Source: Nocardia gamkensis NBRC 108242 (GTDB lineage Bacteria > Actinomycetota > Actinomycetes > Mycobacteriales > Mycobacteriaceae). From it: 64,000 bases of DNA. The stretch is taken from positions 1 through 64,000 of the forward strand of contig NZ_BDBM01000020.1 of the NCBI RefSeq assembly GCF_001612985.1, read 5' to 3'. The notes beneath the pieces are model-generated. The model saw only the letters and a program-made list of their open reading frames with translations, was not told where the DNA came from and did no database searches. A program made the position numbers and the translations under genes. Shown here in pieces: positions 24,796-33,335 of the stretch; position 1 is the first letter of the stretch; every line of letters begins with the position of its first letter.

Positions 24796-26037
24796 ATGGC
24801 GTCGCAGGACGGGACCTTGCACCGCAGGCTCGGGCTCACCGATTCGGTGGTCATCGGGTTGGGCGCGATGGTGGGGGCGGGGATATTCGCGGCGCTGGCG
24901 CCCGCGGCGGCTTCGGCCGGAAGTTGGTTGCCGGTGGCGCTCGCGGTGGCGGCGGTGCTGGCGTACTGCAATGCGACGTCGTCGGCACGGCTGGCGGCGC
25001 GGTATCCCGTGTCCGGTGGAACGTATGTCTACGGGCGGGAGCGGCTAGGGCCGTTCTGGGGATATCTCGCGGGGTGGGGATTCGTCGCGGGCAAGTCCGC
25101 CTCGTGTGCGGCGATGGCGCTGACCGTCGGCAGCTACGCCTGGCCCGAGCAGGCGCATGCCGTGGCGGTAGGGGCGGTGGCGGCGATCACCGCCGTCAAC
25201 TACACCGGGGTGCAGAAGTCGGCGTTCGTGACCCGGGTGCTCGTCGCGGTGGTGCTCGCGGTGCTGGCCATCGTCATCGTGATCGGGCTGGCGGGAACGC
25301 ACTCGGCGGCAACGGCCTTGCCCGACCGGATCGGCCCGCGCGAGGTGCTCACGGCGGCGGGGTTGCTGTTCTTCGCGTTCGCGGGGTACGCCCGCATCGC
25401 CACGCTCGGCGAGGAGGTACGCGACCCGCGACGCACCATTCCCCGTGCCGTCATGATCGCGCTCGGACTCGCCCTCGTGGTCTACGCGCTGGTGGCGGTC
25501 GCGGCGCTGAGCGTGCTCGGCTCCGCCGGACTGGCCCAGGCCACCGATCCACTGGCGCGAGTGGTCGGTGCGGCAGGCGTCCCCGCAGCCGCTCCGGTGG
25601 TGCGGATCGGCGCGGTACTCGCGGCGACCGGTTCGCTGCTCGCGTTGATCCTCGGCGTGTCACGCACGGTGCTCGCCATGGCGCGGGACCGTTATCTGCC
25701 GGGCGCGCTCGCCGCCGTGCATCCGCGGTTCGGGGTGCCACACCGCGCGGAACTGGTGGTCGGCGCGATGGTCGCCGTGGTGGCCGCGCTGTTCGATCTG
25801 CGCGCGGCCATCGGATTCTCCTCGTTCACCGTGCTCTTCTACTACTTGATCGCCAACATCTCCGCCGCGACCCTGACCACCGAGGAGAACCGCCCGCCCC
25901 GGTGGGTCCCCGTGGTCGGCGCGGTGGGCTGCGTCGTCGTCGGGTTCTCCCTGCCCCTCGGCTCCGTGCTCGCCGGGCTCGGTGCGCTGGCACTCGGCAC
26001 CGCGTTATATGGCCTGGCCAGGCGCTCCCGCCGATGA
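24796..26037 (+). CDS. APC-family amino acid permease
   Basis: Integral membrane amino-acid/amine transporter of 413 residues with about twelve hydrophobic segments. The first helix has the family signature GLGAMVGAGIFAAL. The intracellular loop GEEVRDPRRTIPRA is typical of the APC superfamily. The ATG at 24796 has GGGAGG nine bases upstream; upstream in-frame starts would add a Cys/Gly-rich tail with no support. It is monocistronic and the substrate cannot be told from sequence. Confidence 0.9.
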   Translation: MASQDGTLHRRLGLTDSVVIGLGAMVGAGIFAALAPAAASAGSWLPVALAVAAVLAYCNATSSARLAARYPVSGGTYVYGRERLGPFWGYLAGWGFVAGKSASCAAMALTVGSYAWPEQAHAVAVGAVAAITAVNYTGVQKSAFVTRVLVAVVLAVLAIVIVIGLAGTHSAATALPDRIGPREVLTAAGLLFFAFAGYARIATLGEEVRDPRRTIPRAVMIALGLALVVYALVAVAALSVLGSAGLAQATDPLARVVGAAGVPAAAPVVRIGAVLAATGSLLALILGVSRTVLAMARDRYLPGALAAVHPRFGVPHRAELVVGAMVAVVAALFDLRAAIGFSSFTVLFYYLIANISAATLTTEENRPPRWVPVVGAVGCVVVGFSLPLGSVLAGLGALALGTALYGLARRSRR

Positions 26038-26276
26038 CGCCCGCCCGTCGCGGCACGGACCAGGCCCGGCACCGCACGTGCTCGGCAGGCCGATAGCGGC
26101 CGCGCGTCCCCGATCGGTCGGCACACTCGCCCGTTTGCGCGGCGGGTATGCGATAAGGGTGTCCGCCGATCGAGTTTCAACGACGAGGAGCCCGGCCCGG
26201 CCCGCGCGGATATCAGACGTCCAGTTCCCCGCCTGTTGCCCGTGTGATCAGGCGAAAGGGCGCTAGCCTCTTGCAT

Positions 26277-27626
26277 ATGGGGCGTTTCGGTGGATTCCTG
26301 GCGGGAATCGCGGCAGTTTCGCTGGTGGCGGGCAATGTGTTCGCCGGAAGCGCGGTGGCCGCGCCCGACGAGCAGGTGCGGTGCGCGGTCAGCTCGGGAC
26401 GCGATCTGGAGCGGGCGGCGCCGGAACAGGTCGGTCTGGATTCCGTGAAGCTCCAGGACGCACTGACCTTCGCGTCCGGCCGAAACCGGTTCAACGTGCA
26501 GGTGTTCCGGCACAACTGCCTCATCGGCGAGGGACCGACGAACGACCAGACCGGCGACGTGGCCTGGAACATCTGGAGTGCGACGAAGAGCGTCGTCTCC
26601 CTGCTCGCCGGAATCGCCTGGGACCAAGGAAAACTCGATCTCCGAGCACCGATCGACCGCTATCTGCCCGCCGGGCTCGGCGATGCGGCGCACCGGTCGA
26701 TCACTGTCGAGAACCTGCTCACCGAGACCTCGGGCATGCGGGTCGGCGTGCTGACCGAAGGCGTCACCGGTGTGATCCCGGTCGACCCGGACAGCGCGGT
26801 GCAGGCACTCGGCGTGCCGCTGGACAATCCGCCGGGCACCGTCTTCACCTACAGCCAGCGCAATGTCGACCTGCTGGCCTACGTGCTGGAGCTGGCCGTC
26901 GGCGAGCCTCTGCAACGGTTCGCGCAACGCGAGTTGTTCGATCCGCTCGGCATTCTCCGCGGCGATTACTACTGGGCGCGCGACCGCTCCGGGCACACCT
27001 ACGGCTACGCGCACCTGATGATCCCGCCGAACGACTTCGCGAAACTCGGCCTGCTGGTCGGCAACGACGGGCGCTGGGGCGCGCAGCGAATCGTCTCCAC
27101 CGAATACTTGACCATGGCACGCACGCCGTCACCCACGAACGCGTGCTACGGCTACCTGTTCTGGCTCGGCAGCGGTTGCGCCGAGATCGCCGACTTCCTG
27201 CCCCGTGACGTGTACGCGATGGCCGGGCTCGGGTTGCAGAACGTCTTCGTCATTCCGAGCCTCGATCTCACGGTGGTGTGGACCGGCGTCTTCGGAAACG
27301 TCAGCAGCCAGGGCATGTCGGGCGTCGTACAGAACACCCAGGAACTGCCCTACGAGTTCTTCCGCAAGGTGTTCGACGCGTTCGACGACCGGCCGGTGCC
27401 CGACCCGGGGCCGTACGTCGAGCCGCCGCTGCGGCTGGACCCCCGCCGCTTCGTCGACGCGGACATCCTGATCGCGGTGTTCGGGCTCGGTCCCGCCGCA
27501 TATCCGGGCTGCAATGTCTTCGCTTGCCTGAATCACCCGCTGGACCCGCCGTTCGCGGACACCCCGCCGGGGTGCGCCATCCTGGTCTGCCTCGGACCCG
27601 ACCCGCGCACCCCGGGCATCCGCTGA
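26277..27626 (+). CDS. Secreted serine hydrolase (beta-lactamase/class C family)
   Basis: Exported protein of 449 residues in the class C beta-lactamase/esterase/D-Ala peptidase group. A signal peptide covers 1-29 (VAGNVFAGSAVAAP). The nucleophile motif is SATK (Ser101, Lys104), and the second motif YSQRN has Tyr192. The C-terminal extension (from about 365) has four cysteines and Pro-rich sequence. The family includes esterases and peptidases as well as beta-lactamases, so antibiotic hydrolysis should not be assumed. The start is placed at the ATG before the signal peptide; a GTG eleven codons upstream lies closer to no better site. Confidence 0.85.
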   Translation: MGRFGGFLAGIAAVSLVAGNVFAGSAVAAPDEQVRCAVSSGRDLERAAPEQVGLDSVKLQDALTFASGRNRFNVQVFRHNCLIGEGPTNDQTGDVAWNIWSATKSVVSLLAGIAWDQGKLDLRAPIDRYLPAGLGDAAHRSITVENLLTETSGMRVGVLTEGVTGVIPVDPDSAVQALGVPLDNPPGTVFTYSQRNVDLLAYVLELAVGEPLQRFAQRELFDPLGILRGDYYWARDRSGHTYGYAHLMIPPNDFAKLGLLVGNDGRWGAQRIVSTEYLTMARTPSPTNACYGYLFWLGSGCAEIADFLPRDVYAMAGLGLQNVFVIPSLDLTVVWTGVFGNVSSQGMSGVVQNTQELPYEFFRKVFDAFDDRPVPDPGPYVEPPLRLDPRRFVDADILIAVFGLGPAAYPGCNVFACLNHPLDPPFADTPPGCAILVCLGPDPRTPGIR

Positions 27627-27639
27627 GCGGCGCGGTGGA

Positions 27640-28563
27640 CTACCGGGCCGCGGACAAATCCGTGACCCAGCCGTGCACGCTGTCGGTACGCAGTGCCGCG
27701 TAGTGGCGTTTGCGCAGCCCCTGGGAGATCGGACCGGGCACGCCGTTCGCCACGACGCGGCCGTCCACCTCGACGACCGGCGCCGCGCCTGCCGACGTTC
27801 CGGTCACGAAAACCTCATCGGCGATGTACAACTCGGTGAGATCGACGGTGCGTTCGACCACCGGAATGCCGTCCTCGGCCGCCAAGGTGAGTACGGTCCT
27901 GCGGTTGATGCCGTCGAGGATGTCGCAGGAGACATCGGGGGTGATCAGCGTGCCGTTGCGGACCAGGAAGATATTGGCCGCGCTGAGTTCGCAGACGTGC
28001 CCGTTGCCATCGAGGAAGACACAGTCGTCGTAGCCGCTGTCGATCGCGTCCTGCTTGGCCAGCACGGAATTCACATACGCCCCGTTGACTTTCGCGCGGG
28101 ACGGAATCGCGTTGTCCGGAATGCGCCGCCACGGACTCGACTTCAGGCGCATGCCGTCCTGCGGGACGATGGGCACCGCGTCGTAGACGAACATGCTGAC
28201 CTGGATCGCGCAGCCCCGCACCCGGGTGCCCGGAATGGACTCGACCACATGCACCGTCGCCCGGACGAAAACGTCCTCGCGTGGAGCGTTCACCGCGATC
28301 AGTTCCACGACGGTCGCACGGAACCGCTCGAAATCCCACTCCGCCGCGAAACGATCGATCCCGATGATCTTGCAGGACTCCTCGAGCCTGCGGAAATGGT
28401 CGTCCAGGCGGAATGCCGTACGCGCTGCTCCATCCACATGCACCGGGAAAACGGTGTAGACGCTGAGACCGTACAACACCGCCGACGATGCGACGCCCAC
28501 CGTGGCGGCATCGGCCGCAACGATCCGGTCGCCGAGATACACATGAGGATGAGGATTCGCCAT
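27640..28563 (-). CDS. Class IV aminotransferase (branched-chain type)
   Basis: PLP-dependent fold-type IV transaminase of 307 residues. The Schiff-base lysine is Lys158 in SRAKVNGAYVNS, and the cofactor-binding Glu192 lies in CELSAANIF. The segment TGTSAGAAPV near the C-terminus is the phosphate-binding turn. Overall sequence resembles branched-chain amino-acid aminotransferases (IlvE-like), but D-amino-acid transaminases and aminodeoxychorismate lyases share the fold. It is not linked to other branched-chain genes here. Cytoplasmic. Confidence 0.87.
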   Translation of the reverse strand: MANPHPHVYLGDRIVAADAATVGVASSAVLYGLSVYTVFPVHVDGAARTAFRLDDHFRRLEESCKIIGIDRFAAEWDFERFRATVVELIAVNAPREDVFVRATVHVVESIPGTRVRGCAIQVSMFVYDAVPIVPQDGMRLKSSPWRRIPDNAIPSRAKVNGAYVNSVLAKQDAIDSGYDDCVFLDGNGHVCELSAANIFLVRNGTLITPDVSCDILDGINRRTVLTLAAEDGIPVVERTVDLTELYIADEVFVTGTSAGAAPVVEVDGRVVANGVPGPISQGLRKRHYAALRTDSVHGWVTDLSAAR

Positions 28564-28624
28564 CGGCGCAGGCTAACAGCCGCGCCGTGCACCGAGCGAG
28601 GCCTTTTCGGCGGGCAGACCGAGG

Positions 28625-28882
28625 TCAGTCGTAGTGCTTGCCCACCTTGGCGATCCAGATCGCATCGTCGACGACGCGGTAGACGATGCGATGCTCCTGC
28701 GTGATCCGTCGTGACCAGTACCCCGCCAAGTCGTGCTTCAGCGGCTCGGGCTTACCGATGCCTTCCAAGGGCTCCGCCATGATCGCCTTGATCAGTACAT
28801 TGACCTTCTTCAGCACGAGACGGTCGCGCCGCAGCCATGCCGAATACTCTTCCCACGCGGATTCGGAGAAAACGACCTTCAT
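28625..28882 (-). CDS. YoeB toxin
   Basis: RelE-superfamily mRNA interferase of 85 residues that cleaves mRNA in the ribosomal A site. The catalytic set of E. coli YoeB is conserved at the same positions: Glu46, Arg65, His83 and Tyr84, with the C-terminal KHYD. The ATG overlaps the antitoxin stop (ATGA), the normal antitoxin-first order. The toxin appears intact and should be active when unbound. Confidence 0.95.
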   Translation of the reverse strand: MKVVFSESAWEEYSAWLRRDRLVLKKVNVLIKAIMAEPLEGIGKPEPLKHDLAGYWSRRITQEHRIVYRVVDDAIWIAKVGKHYD

Positions 28883-29127
28883 TCGATGAGGTCGCGTTCG
28901 GCGCCGCCACCATCCTCGAGTTCCTGAATCGATCGGCGTAGGCGCGCCCCATCGCGCCCGCTGAGCAACTCCACGGTAGTCATCAGGGAGTCGTAGTCTT
29001 CCTTGGACATGAGCACAGCGTTCCCCCCCTTCGACACGATCTCGATCGTGTCGTGATCCTCATTGACTTTCCTGACCAGGGGAAACAGGTTCTTGCGCGC
29101 CTCACTGACGGTAATCGCGGCAGCCAT
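28879..29127 (-). CDS. YefM-family antitoxin
   Basis: Antitoxin of 82 residues, Phd/YefM family. The N-terminal DNA-binding part is ITVSEARKNLFPLVRKVNED, followed by the VLMSKEDYDSL helix. The acidic C-terminal tail (IQELEDGGGAERDLIE) would wrap the YoeB active site. It neutralises YoeB and, with it, autorepresses the operon. GGAGGG precedes the ATG. The pair sits between unrelated genes as an independent module. Confidence 0.94.
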   Translation of the reverse strand: MAAAITVSEARKNLFPLVRKVNEDHDTIEIVSKGGNAVLMSKEDYDSLMTTVELLSGRDGARLRRSIQELEDGGGAERDLIE

Positions 29128-29141
29128 GAGTCCCTCCAGCC

Positions 29142-29165
29142 AGTAGTACGAGATATGGTACCACT
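29142..29165. promoter_or_regulatory. Candidate YefM operator
   Basis: TGGTACCA (29156-29163) is a perfect palindrome, and a second GTAC core lies ten bases away (29146-29149). YefM proteins bind paired TGTACA-like palindromes at their own promoters, so this is the likely autoregulatory site. Confidence 0.5.
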
Positions 29166-29234
29166 ACCCCCGTGCCGTACCCATCCGACAGCTTCAGGGA
29201 CCCGCAAGAGCGACGTTCCGAGCGAACGCGTCAT

Positions 29235-29657
29235 TCACCGCTTCGCCGAGCGGGCGAAGCGGGCGGTGTCCATGTAGTCGCGGAAGAGCACGACCTCGCC
29301 GTCTCGGACATGGACGACGTTGACAGACGTGCGAACTCGGGCGCGGCCGGTTCCCGGGACGGTCATGTCGACCTCGTTCTCCACGAGCAGCACCTCGGGG
29401 TCGGTGGTCTCGTAGACCTGGGGATGGATGGCGTGCACTTCGATTCCGGAAAGTCCCGACCAGCGCTGCGCCAAGTGCTCGCGAATCGCCTCGCGGCCTT
29501 CCAAGCGGGCCGGGAGCCCGGGGAGGGTGAACGGAATCTCGAAGATGGCATCGGGCGCGAACCGCGCGACGAACGCCTTCGCGTCGCGGGAACGTAGCTC
29601 GCTGAACAGCCGCTCGACCACCTCACGCGGGCTTTCGACGGGCGAGTCGAGAGTCAT
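29235..29657 (-). CDS. SnoaL/NTF2-like protein
   Basis: NTF2-fold protein of 140 residues. The sequence follows the SnoaL-like pattern: an N-terminal helix (REVVERLFSELRSRD), FAPDAIFEIPF, then GREAIREHLAQRW and the strands ending LFRDYMDTARFA. Members include polyketide cyclases, isomerases and dehydratases, and no catalytic pair can be assigned. GGAGGTG precedes the ATG. It is divergent from a tetR gene, with a palindromic operator between them, so its expression is probably inducible. Confidence 0.85.
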   Translation of the reverse strand: MTLDSPVESPREVVERLFSELRSRDAKAFVARFAPDAIFEIPFTLPGLPARLEGREAIREHLAQRWSGLSGIEVHAIHPQVYETTDPEVLLVENEVDMTVPGTGRARVRTSVNVVHVRDGEVVLFRDYMDTARFARSAKR

Positions 29658-29670
29658 CACACACCTCCGA

Positions 29671-29696
29671 ATAAGCGGAACGAACGATCCGCTTAT
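29671..29696. promoter_or_regulatory. Operator between SnoaL-like gene and tetR
   Basis: ATAAGCGGA (29671-29679) and TCCGCTTAT (29688-29696) form a perfect nine-base inverted repeat with an eight-base centre, typical of TetR sites. A partial copy (CGGAACGAGCG) follows from 29701. Confidence 0.75.
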
Positions 29697-29741
29697 CATT
29701 CGGAACGAGCGCCCCGTTTGTCAACAGTAAACTCGTCCCCC

Positions 29742-30305
29742 ATGACCGAGCCCGAACGCCGACCGCTGCGCGCCGACGCCCGCCGCAACCGAGAGCGGGT
29801 GCTGGCAGCCGCGCAAGAAGCGTTCGCGGCGGAGGGGCTCGCGGTGCCGCTGGACGAGATCGCGCGGCGAGCCGGTGTCGGCGCGGGCACCGTCTACCGG
29901 CACTTTCCGACCAAGGAGGCGCTGTTCGAGGCGGCGATCGTGGATCGAGTCGACCGGATCATCGCCTCGGCCCGGGAACTGGCCGACGCCGCCGACCCGG
30001 TGCCCGCGTTCTTCGACTTCCTCGCCAGGCTCGTGGCGGAGGGCAGCGTCAAACGCGATCTCGCCGATGCGGTGGGCGGCGCGGATGCCCCGGCGTACCT
30101 GCGGCCGGTGCACGAACTCAACACGGTGATCGGCACGCTGCTCACCCGCGCCCAAGAGGCGGGCGGCGTACGCACCGACATCGATGTCGATGACCTGATG
30201 CGCCTCGTCAAGGGCGCGTTCCTCGCCACCCACGGCAGCACGGCCACTCCCGCGCAGCGCGACCGCACCTTCGCCGTCGTCTTCGACGGACTGCGCGCCC
30301 GCTGA
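29742..30305 (+). CDS. TetR-family regulator
   Basis: TetR regulator of 187 residues. The helix-turn-helix is AVPLDEIARRAGVGAGTVYRHFPTKEAL. The C-terminal domain has the FLARLVAEG...AHG...-type helices seen in small TetR proteins of the SCO-type family. It is divergent from the SnoaL-like gene and probably represses it through the palindrome between them. The ATG giving MTEPERR is used; a start eight codons upstream would overlap the operator region more. Converges with asd over a shared terminator. Confidence 0.86.
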   Translation: MTEPERRPLRADARRNRERVLAAAQEAFAAEGLAVPLDEIARRAGVGAGTVYRHFPTKEALFEAAIVDRVDRIIASARELADAADPVPAFFDFLARLVAEGSVKRDLADAVGGADAPAYLRPVHELNTVIGTLLTRAQEAGGVRTDIDVDDLMRLVKGAFLATHGSTATPAQRDRTFAVVFDGLRAR

Positions 30306-30321
30306 TCGGTTCCGGAAACGA

Positions 30322-30354
30322 CGAACGGGCCGCGGAAAGTCCGCGGCCCGTTCG
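30322..30354. terminator. Bidirectional terminator between tetR and asd
   Basis: A perfect 15-bp stem (30322-30336 with 30340-30354) with a three-base loop lies in the convergent gap. It is very stable in both directions. Confidence 0.85.
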
Positions 30355-30365
30355 ATCGATCCGTC

Positions 30366-31400
30366 TCAGCGGTCGCCGATCAGTACCTCGGCGATCTGAA
30401 TGGTGTTGAGGGCAGCGCCTTTACGCAGGTTGTCACCGGAGATGAACAGCGCGAGCCCGCGGCCGTCCGGCACGCCCGGGTCCTGGCGGATGCGACCGAC
30501 GAGCGACTCGTCGATGCCCGCCGCGGCCAGCGGGGTCGGCACGTCGACCAGCTTCACGCCGGGCGCCTTGGCCAGGATCTCCTTCGCGTGCTCGACCGAG
30601 AGCGGCTCGGCGAATTCGGCGTTCACCGACAGCGAGTGGCCGGTGAAGACCGGCACGCGCACGCAGGTGCCGCTCACGGCCAGATCCGGGATGCCGAGGA
30701 TCTTGCGGCTCTCGTTGCGCAGCTTCTGATCCTCGTCCGTCTCGCCGGAGCCGTCGTCGACCAGCGAACCCGCCAGCGGGAGGACGTTGAACGCGATCGG
30801 GGCGACGTACTTGTTCGGGGCGGGGAAGTCCACGGCGCGGCCGTCGTGGGTCAGCTTCTCGGCGTCGCCGATCACCGCGCGGGCCTGGCTCGCCAGTTCT
30901 TCGACACCGGCCAGGCCGCTGCCGGAGACGGCCTGGTAGCTGGACACGATCAGACGGCGCAGACCGGCGATGTCGTGCAGCGGCTTGAGCACCGGCATGG
31001 CCGCCATCGTGGTGCAGTTCGGGTTGGCGATGATGCCCTTGACCAGGTTGCGCGTCTGCTCCGGGTTGACCTCGCTGACCACCAGCGGGACCTCGGGGTC
31101 CTTGCGCCACGCCGAGGAATTGTCGATCACCGTGACGCCCGCCGCGGCGAAACGCGGCGCCTGCACGCGGGACATGGTGGCGCCCGCCGAGAACAGCGCG
31201 ATGTCCAAGCCGGACGGATCCGCGGTCTCGGTGTCCTCGACGACGATCTCGCGGCCGCGCCAGGGCAGCGTCTTGCCCGCCGAACGGGCGGAGGCGAAGA
31301 ACCGCAGCTCGTCGGCCGGGAAGTCGCGCTCGTCCAGCAGTTTCCGCATGACGGCGCCGACCTGCCCGGTCGCGCCGACGACTCCTACGCGAACTCCCAT
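30366..31400 (-). CDS. Aspartate-semialdehyde dehydrogenase
   Basis: NADP-dependent enzyme of 344 residues reducing aspartyl phosphate to aspartate semialdehyde, for Lys/DAP, Met and Thr synthesis. The cofactor motif is GATGQVG at 9-15, and the catalytic Cys129 lies in NPNCTTM. It follows aspartokinase with three bases between stop and start, so they are cotranscribed. Diaminopimelate from this branch feeds peptidoglycan. This is a syntenic landmark (Rv3708c-Rv3709c). Confidence 0.97.
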   Translation of the reverse strand: MGVRVGVVGATGQVGAVMRKLLDERDFPADELRFFASARSAGKTLPWRGREIVVEDTETADPSGLDIALFSAGATMSRVQAPRFAAAGVTVIDNSSAWRKDPEVPLVVSEVNPEQTRNLVKGIIANPNCTTMAAMPVLKPLHDIAGLRRLIVSSYQAVSGSGLAGVEELASQARAVIGDAEKLTHDGRAVDFPAPNKYVAPIAFNVLPLAGSLVDDGSGETDEDQKLRNESRKILGIPDLAVSGTCVRVPVFTGHSLSVNAEFAEPLSVEHAKEILAKAPGVKLVDVPTPLAAAGIDESLVGRIRQDPGVPDGRGLALFISGDNLRKGAALNTIQIAEVLIGDR

Positions 31401-31403
31401 GAC

Positions 31404-32669
31404 CTATCGCCCCGTTCCCGCGTGGACCACAGCGACCTCGTCGCCGCCCAGATCGAACGCCTTGTGCAGCACCTGCACGGCCTCGTCCAGTTCGGTGTCC
31501 TTGACCAGCACGGAGATCCGGATCTCCGAGGTGGAGATCAGGTCGATGTTCACACCCGCCTCGGCCAGCGCCTCGCAGAAGGTGGCGGTGACGCCCGGGT
31601 GGCTCTTCATGCCCGCGCCGACCAGCGACACCTTGCCGATGTGATCGTCGTAGAGCACCTGGGAGAAGCCGATCTCGGCCTGGCGCTTGGTCAGCATCTC
31701 GACCGCGCGGGCGCCCTCTGACTTCGGCAGCGTGAACGTGATATCGGTCTTGCCGGTCTCGATCTTCGAGATGTTCTGCAGGACCATGTCGATGTTGATC
31801 TCCGAGTCGGCGACGGCGCGGAACACCTTGGCGGCGTAACCCGGTTCGTCCGGCAGCCCGACCACGGTCACCTTGGCCTCGCTGCGGTCGTGCGCGACGC
31901 CGGTGAGGATTGCTTGCTCCAAGGGGATGTCCTCCATCGATCCGTAAACGTAGGTGCCCTGCTTGTCGGTGTAGGACGAGCGCACATGCACGGGCACGTT
32001 GTAGCGGCGGGCGTATTCGACGCAGCGCAGCATCAGCACCTTGGCCCCGCAGGCCGCCAGTTCCAGCATCTCCTCGTAGGAGACCTGCTCGAGCCGCTGC
32101 GCGTCGGGCACGATCCGCGGATCGGCGGTGAAGACGCCGTCCACGTCGGTGTAGATCTCGCACACATCGGCCTGCAGCGCGGCCGCCAGCGCGACGGCCG
32201 TGGTGTCGGAGCCGCCGCGACCCAGCGTGGTGACGTCCCTGCTGTCCTGGCTCACGCCCTGGAAGCCCGCGACCAGGACGACGAGGCCCTCGTCCAGCGC
32301 GGCGCGGACGCGACCGGGCGTCACATCGATGATCTTCGCGTTGCCGTGCGCGCCGGTGGTGATCACACCCGCCTGCGAACCGGTGAACGAGCGGGCCTCG
32401 GCGCCGAGGGAGTGGATGGCCATGGCGACCAGCGCGTTGGAGATGCGCTCACCGGAAGTGAGCAGCATGTCCATCTCGCGGGCGGGCGGCGACGGCGCCA
32501 CCTGCTGCGCGAGATCGAGCAGCTCGTCGGTGGTGTCACCCATGGCGGAGCAGACGACCACCACATCGTGGCCCTGCTTCTTGGTCTCCACGATCCGTTC
32601 AGCGACGCGCCGGATACGCTCGGCGGTCGCCACCGAGGATCCTCCGTACTTCTGAACCACGAGAGCCAC
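31404..32669 (-). CDS. Aspartokinase (alpha chain, with internal beta start)
   Basis: First enzyme of the aspartate pathway, 421 residues. The kinase domain begins VVQKYGGSSVA; two ACT domains occupy the C-terminal third. The GTG at 32669 is chosen over an upstream ATG because GGAGGA lies eight bases before it and the resulting start (MALVVQKYGG) is the family's. In corynebacteria the same gene also makes a regulatory beta chain from an internal start near residue 250. Here Met245 (codon at 31935-31937) begins a 177-residue segment covering the ACT domains. Feedback inhibition by Lys plus Thr is expected from the family. Confidence 0.97.
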   Translation of the reverse strand: MALVVQKYGGSSVATAERIRRVAERIVETKKQGHDVVVVCSAMGDTTDELLDLAQQVAPSPPAREMDMLLTSGERISNALVAMAIHSLGAEARSFTGSQAGVITTGAHGNAKIIDVTPGRVRAALDEGLVVLVAGFQGVSQDSRDVTTLGRGGSDTTAVALAAALQADVCEIYTDVDGVFTADPRIVPDAQRLEQVSYEEMLELAACGAKVLMLRCVEYARRYNVPVHVRSSYTDKQGTYVYGSMEDIPLEQAILTGVAHDRSEAKVTVVGLPDEPGYAAKVFRAVADSEINIDMVLQNISKIETGKTDITFTLPKSEGARAVEMLTKRQAEIGFSQVLYDDHIGKVSLVGAGMKSHPGVTATFCEALAEAGVNIDLISTSEIRISVLVKDTELDEAVQVLHKAFDLGGDEVAVVHAGTGR

Positions 32670-32832
32670 GACAGGGTCCTCCAAGATCGACAACAAACTG
32701 GTAACAGTCATTCAGGGTACCGGCCGGGGCCAGCGGTTTTGCCGCTACCTACCCGGCTTGTGGAAAAGCCCACAGCCGCATCCCATCCCGGTCGCGCCGT
32801 GCGGGCCGCGGCGGATGAGGGACGATGTGCAC

Positions 32833-33246
32833 ATGAAGAGCACACTGCTCGAGGTGCGAACAGGCCACAATGAAGTGGTACAGGACATCACGCCGCAGTG
32901 CGCGACTTTCGCGCACGAAGCAGGCGGCGACGGGCTGCTGCACGTCTTCGTGCCGCACGCCACCGCGGGAATCGCGGTCATGGAACTCGGCGCGCGCAGC
33001 GACGACGATCTGCTGGCCGCGCTGCGCGATCTGCTGCCCGCCGACGACCGGTGGCGGCACGCGCACGGCTCGCGCGGACACGGACGCTCCCACGTCATGC
33101 CCGCCCTCATCGCGCCGTACGCGACCGTGCCGGTGCTCGGCGGGAAGCTCGCCCTCGGCACCTGGCAGTCGATCGCGCTGGTCGATCTCAATGTCGACAA
33201 CCCGGACCGGCAGGTGCGACTGTCGTTCCTCACCGACGCGACCTGA
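32833..33246 (+). CDS. YjbQ/UPF0047 family protein
   Basis: Conserved protein of 137 residues in the YjbQ (UPF0047) family, trimeric beta-proteins with a conserved His cluster. Signature segments are HVFVPHATAGIAVMELG, RWRHAHGSRGHGRSHVMPAL and LGTWQSIALVDLN. Some members have weak thiamine-phosphate synthase activity, but the physiological role is unclear. It is divergent from aspartokinase. The ATG at 32833 matches the usual family start (MKSTxLEVRTG). Confidence 0.87.
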   Translation: MKSTLLEVRTGHNEVVQDITPQCATFAHEAGGDGLLHVFVPHATAGIAVMELGARSDDDLLAALRDLLPADDRWRHAHGSRGHGRSHVMPALIAPYATVPVLGGKLALGTWQSIALVDLNVDNPDRQVRLSFLTDAT

Positions 33247-33335
33247 CCCGGATTTCTCCGGGCGGAGCGATAACGGAAAGATCGCGGCCGACCCGGCCAC
33301 CGCGGCCGGCCGCGTCCCAGAGGCCGAGCGCCGGC

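Noticed and set aside
33283..33314. CGCGGCCG/CGGCCGCG inverted repeat as a terminator
   Set aside because: The stem is short, the loop is long with competing pairings, and there is no T-run.
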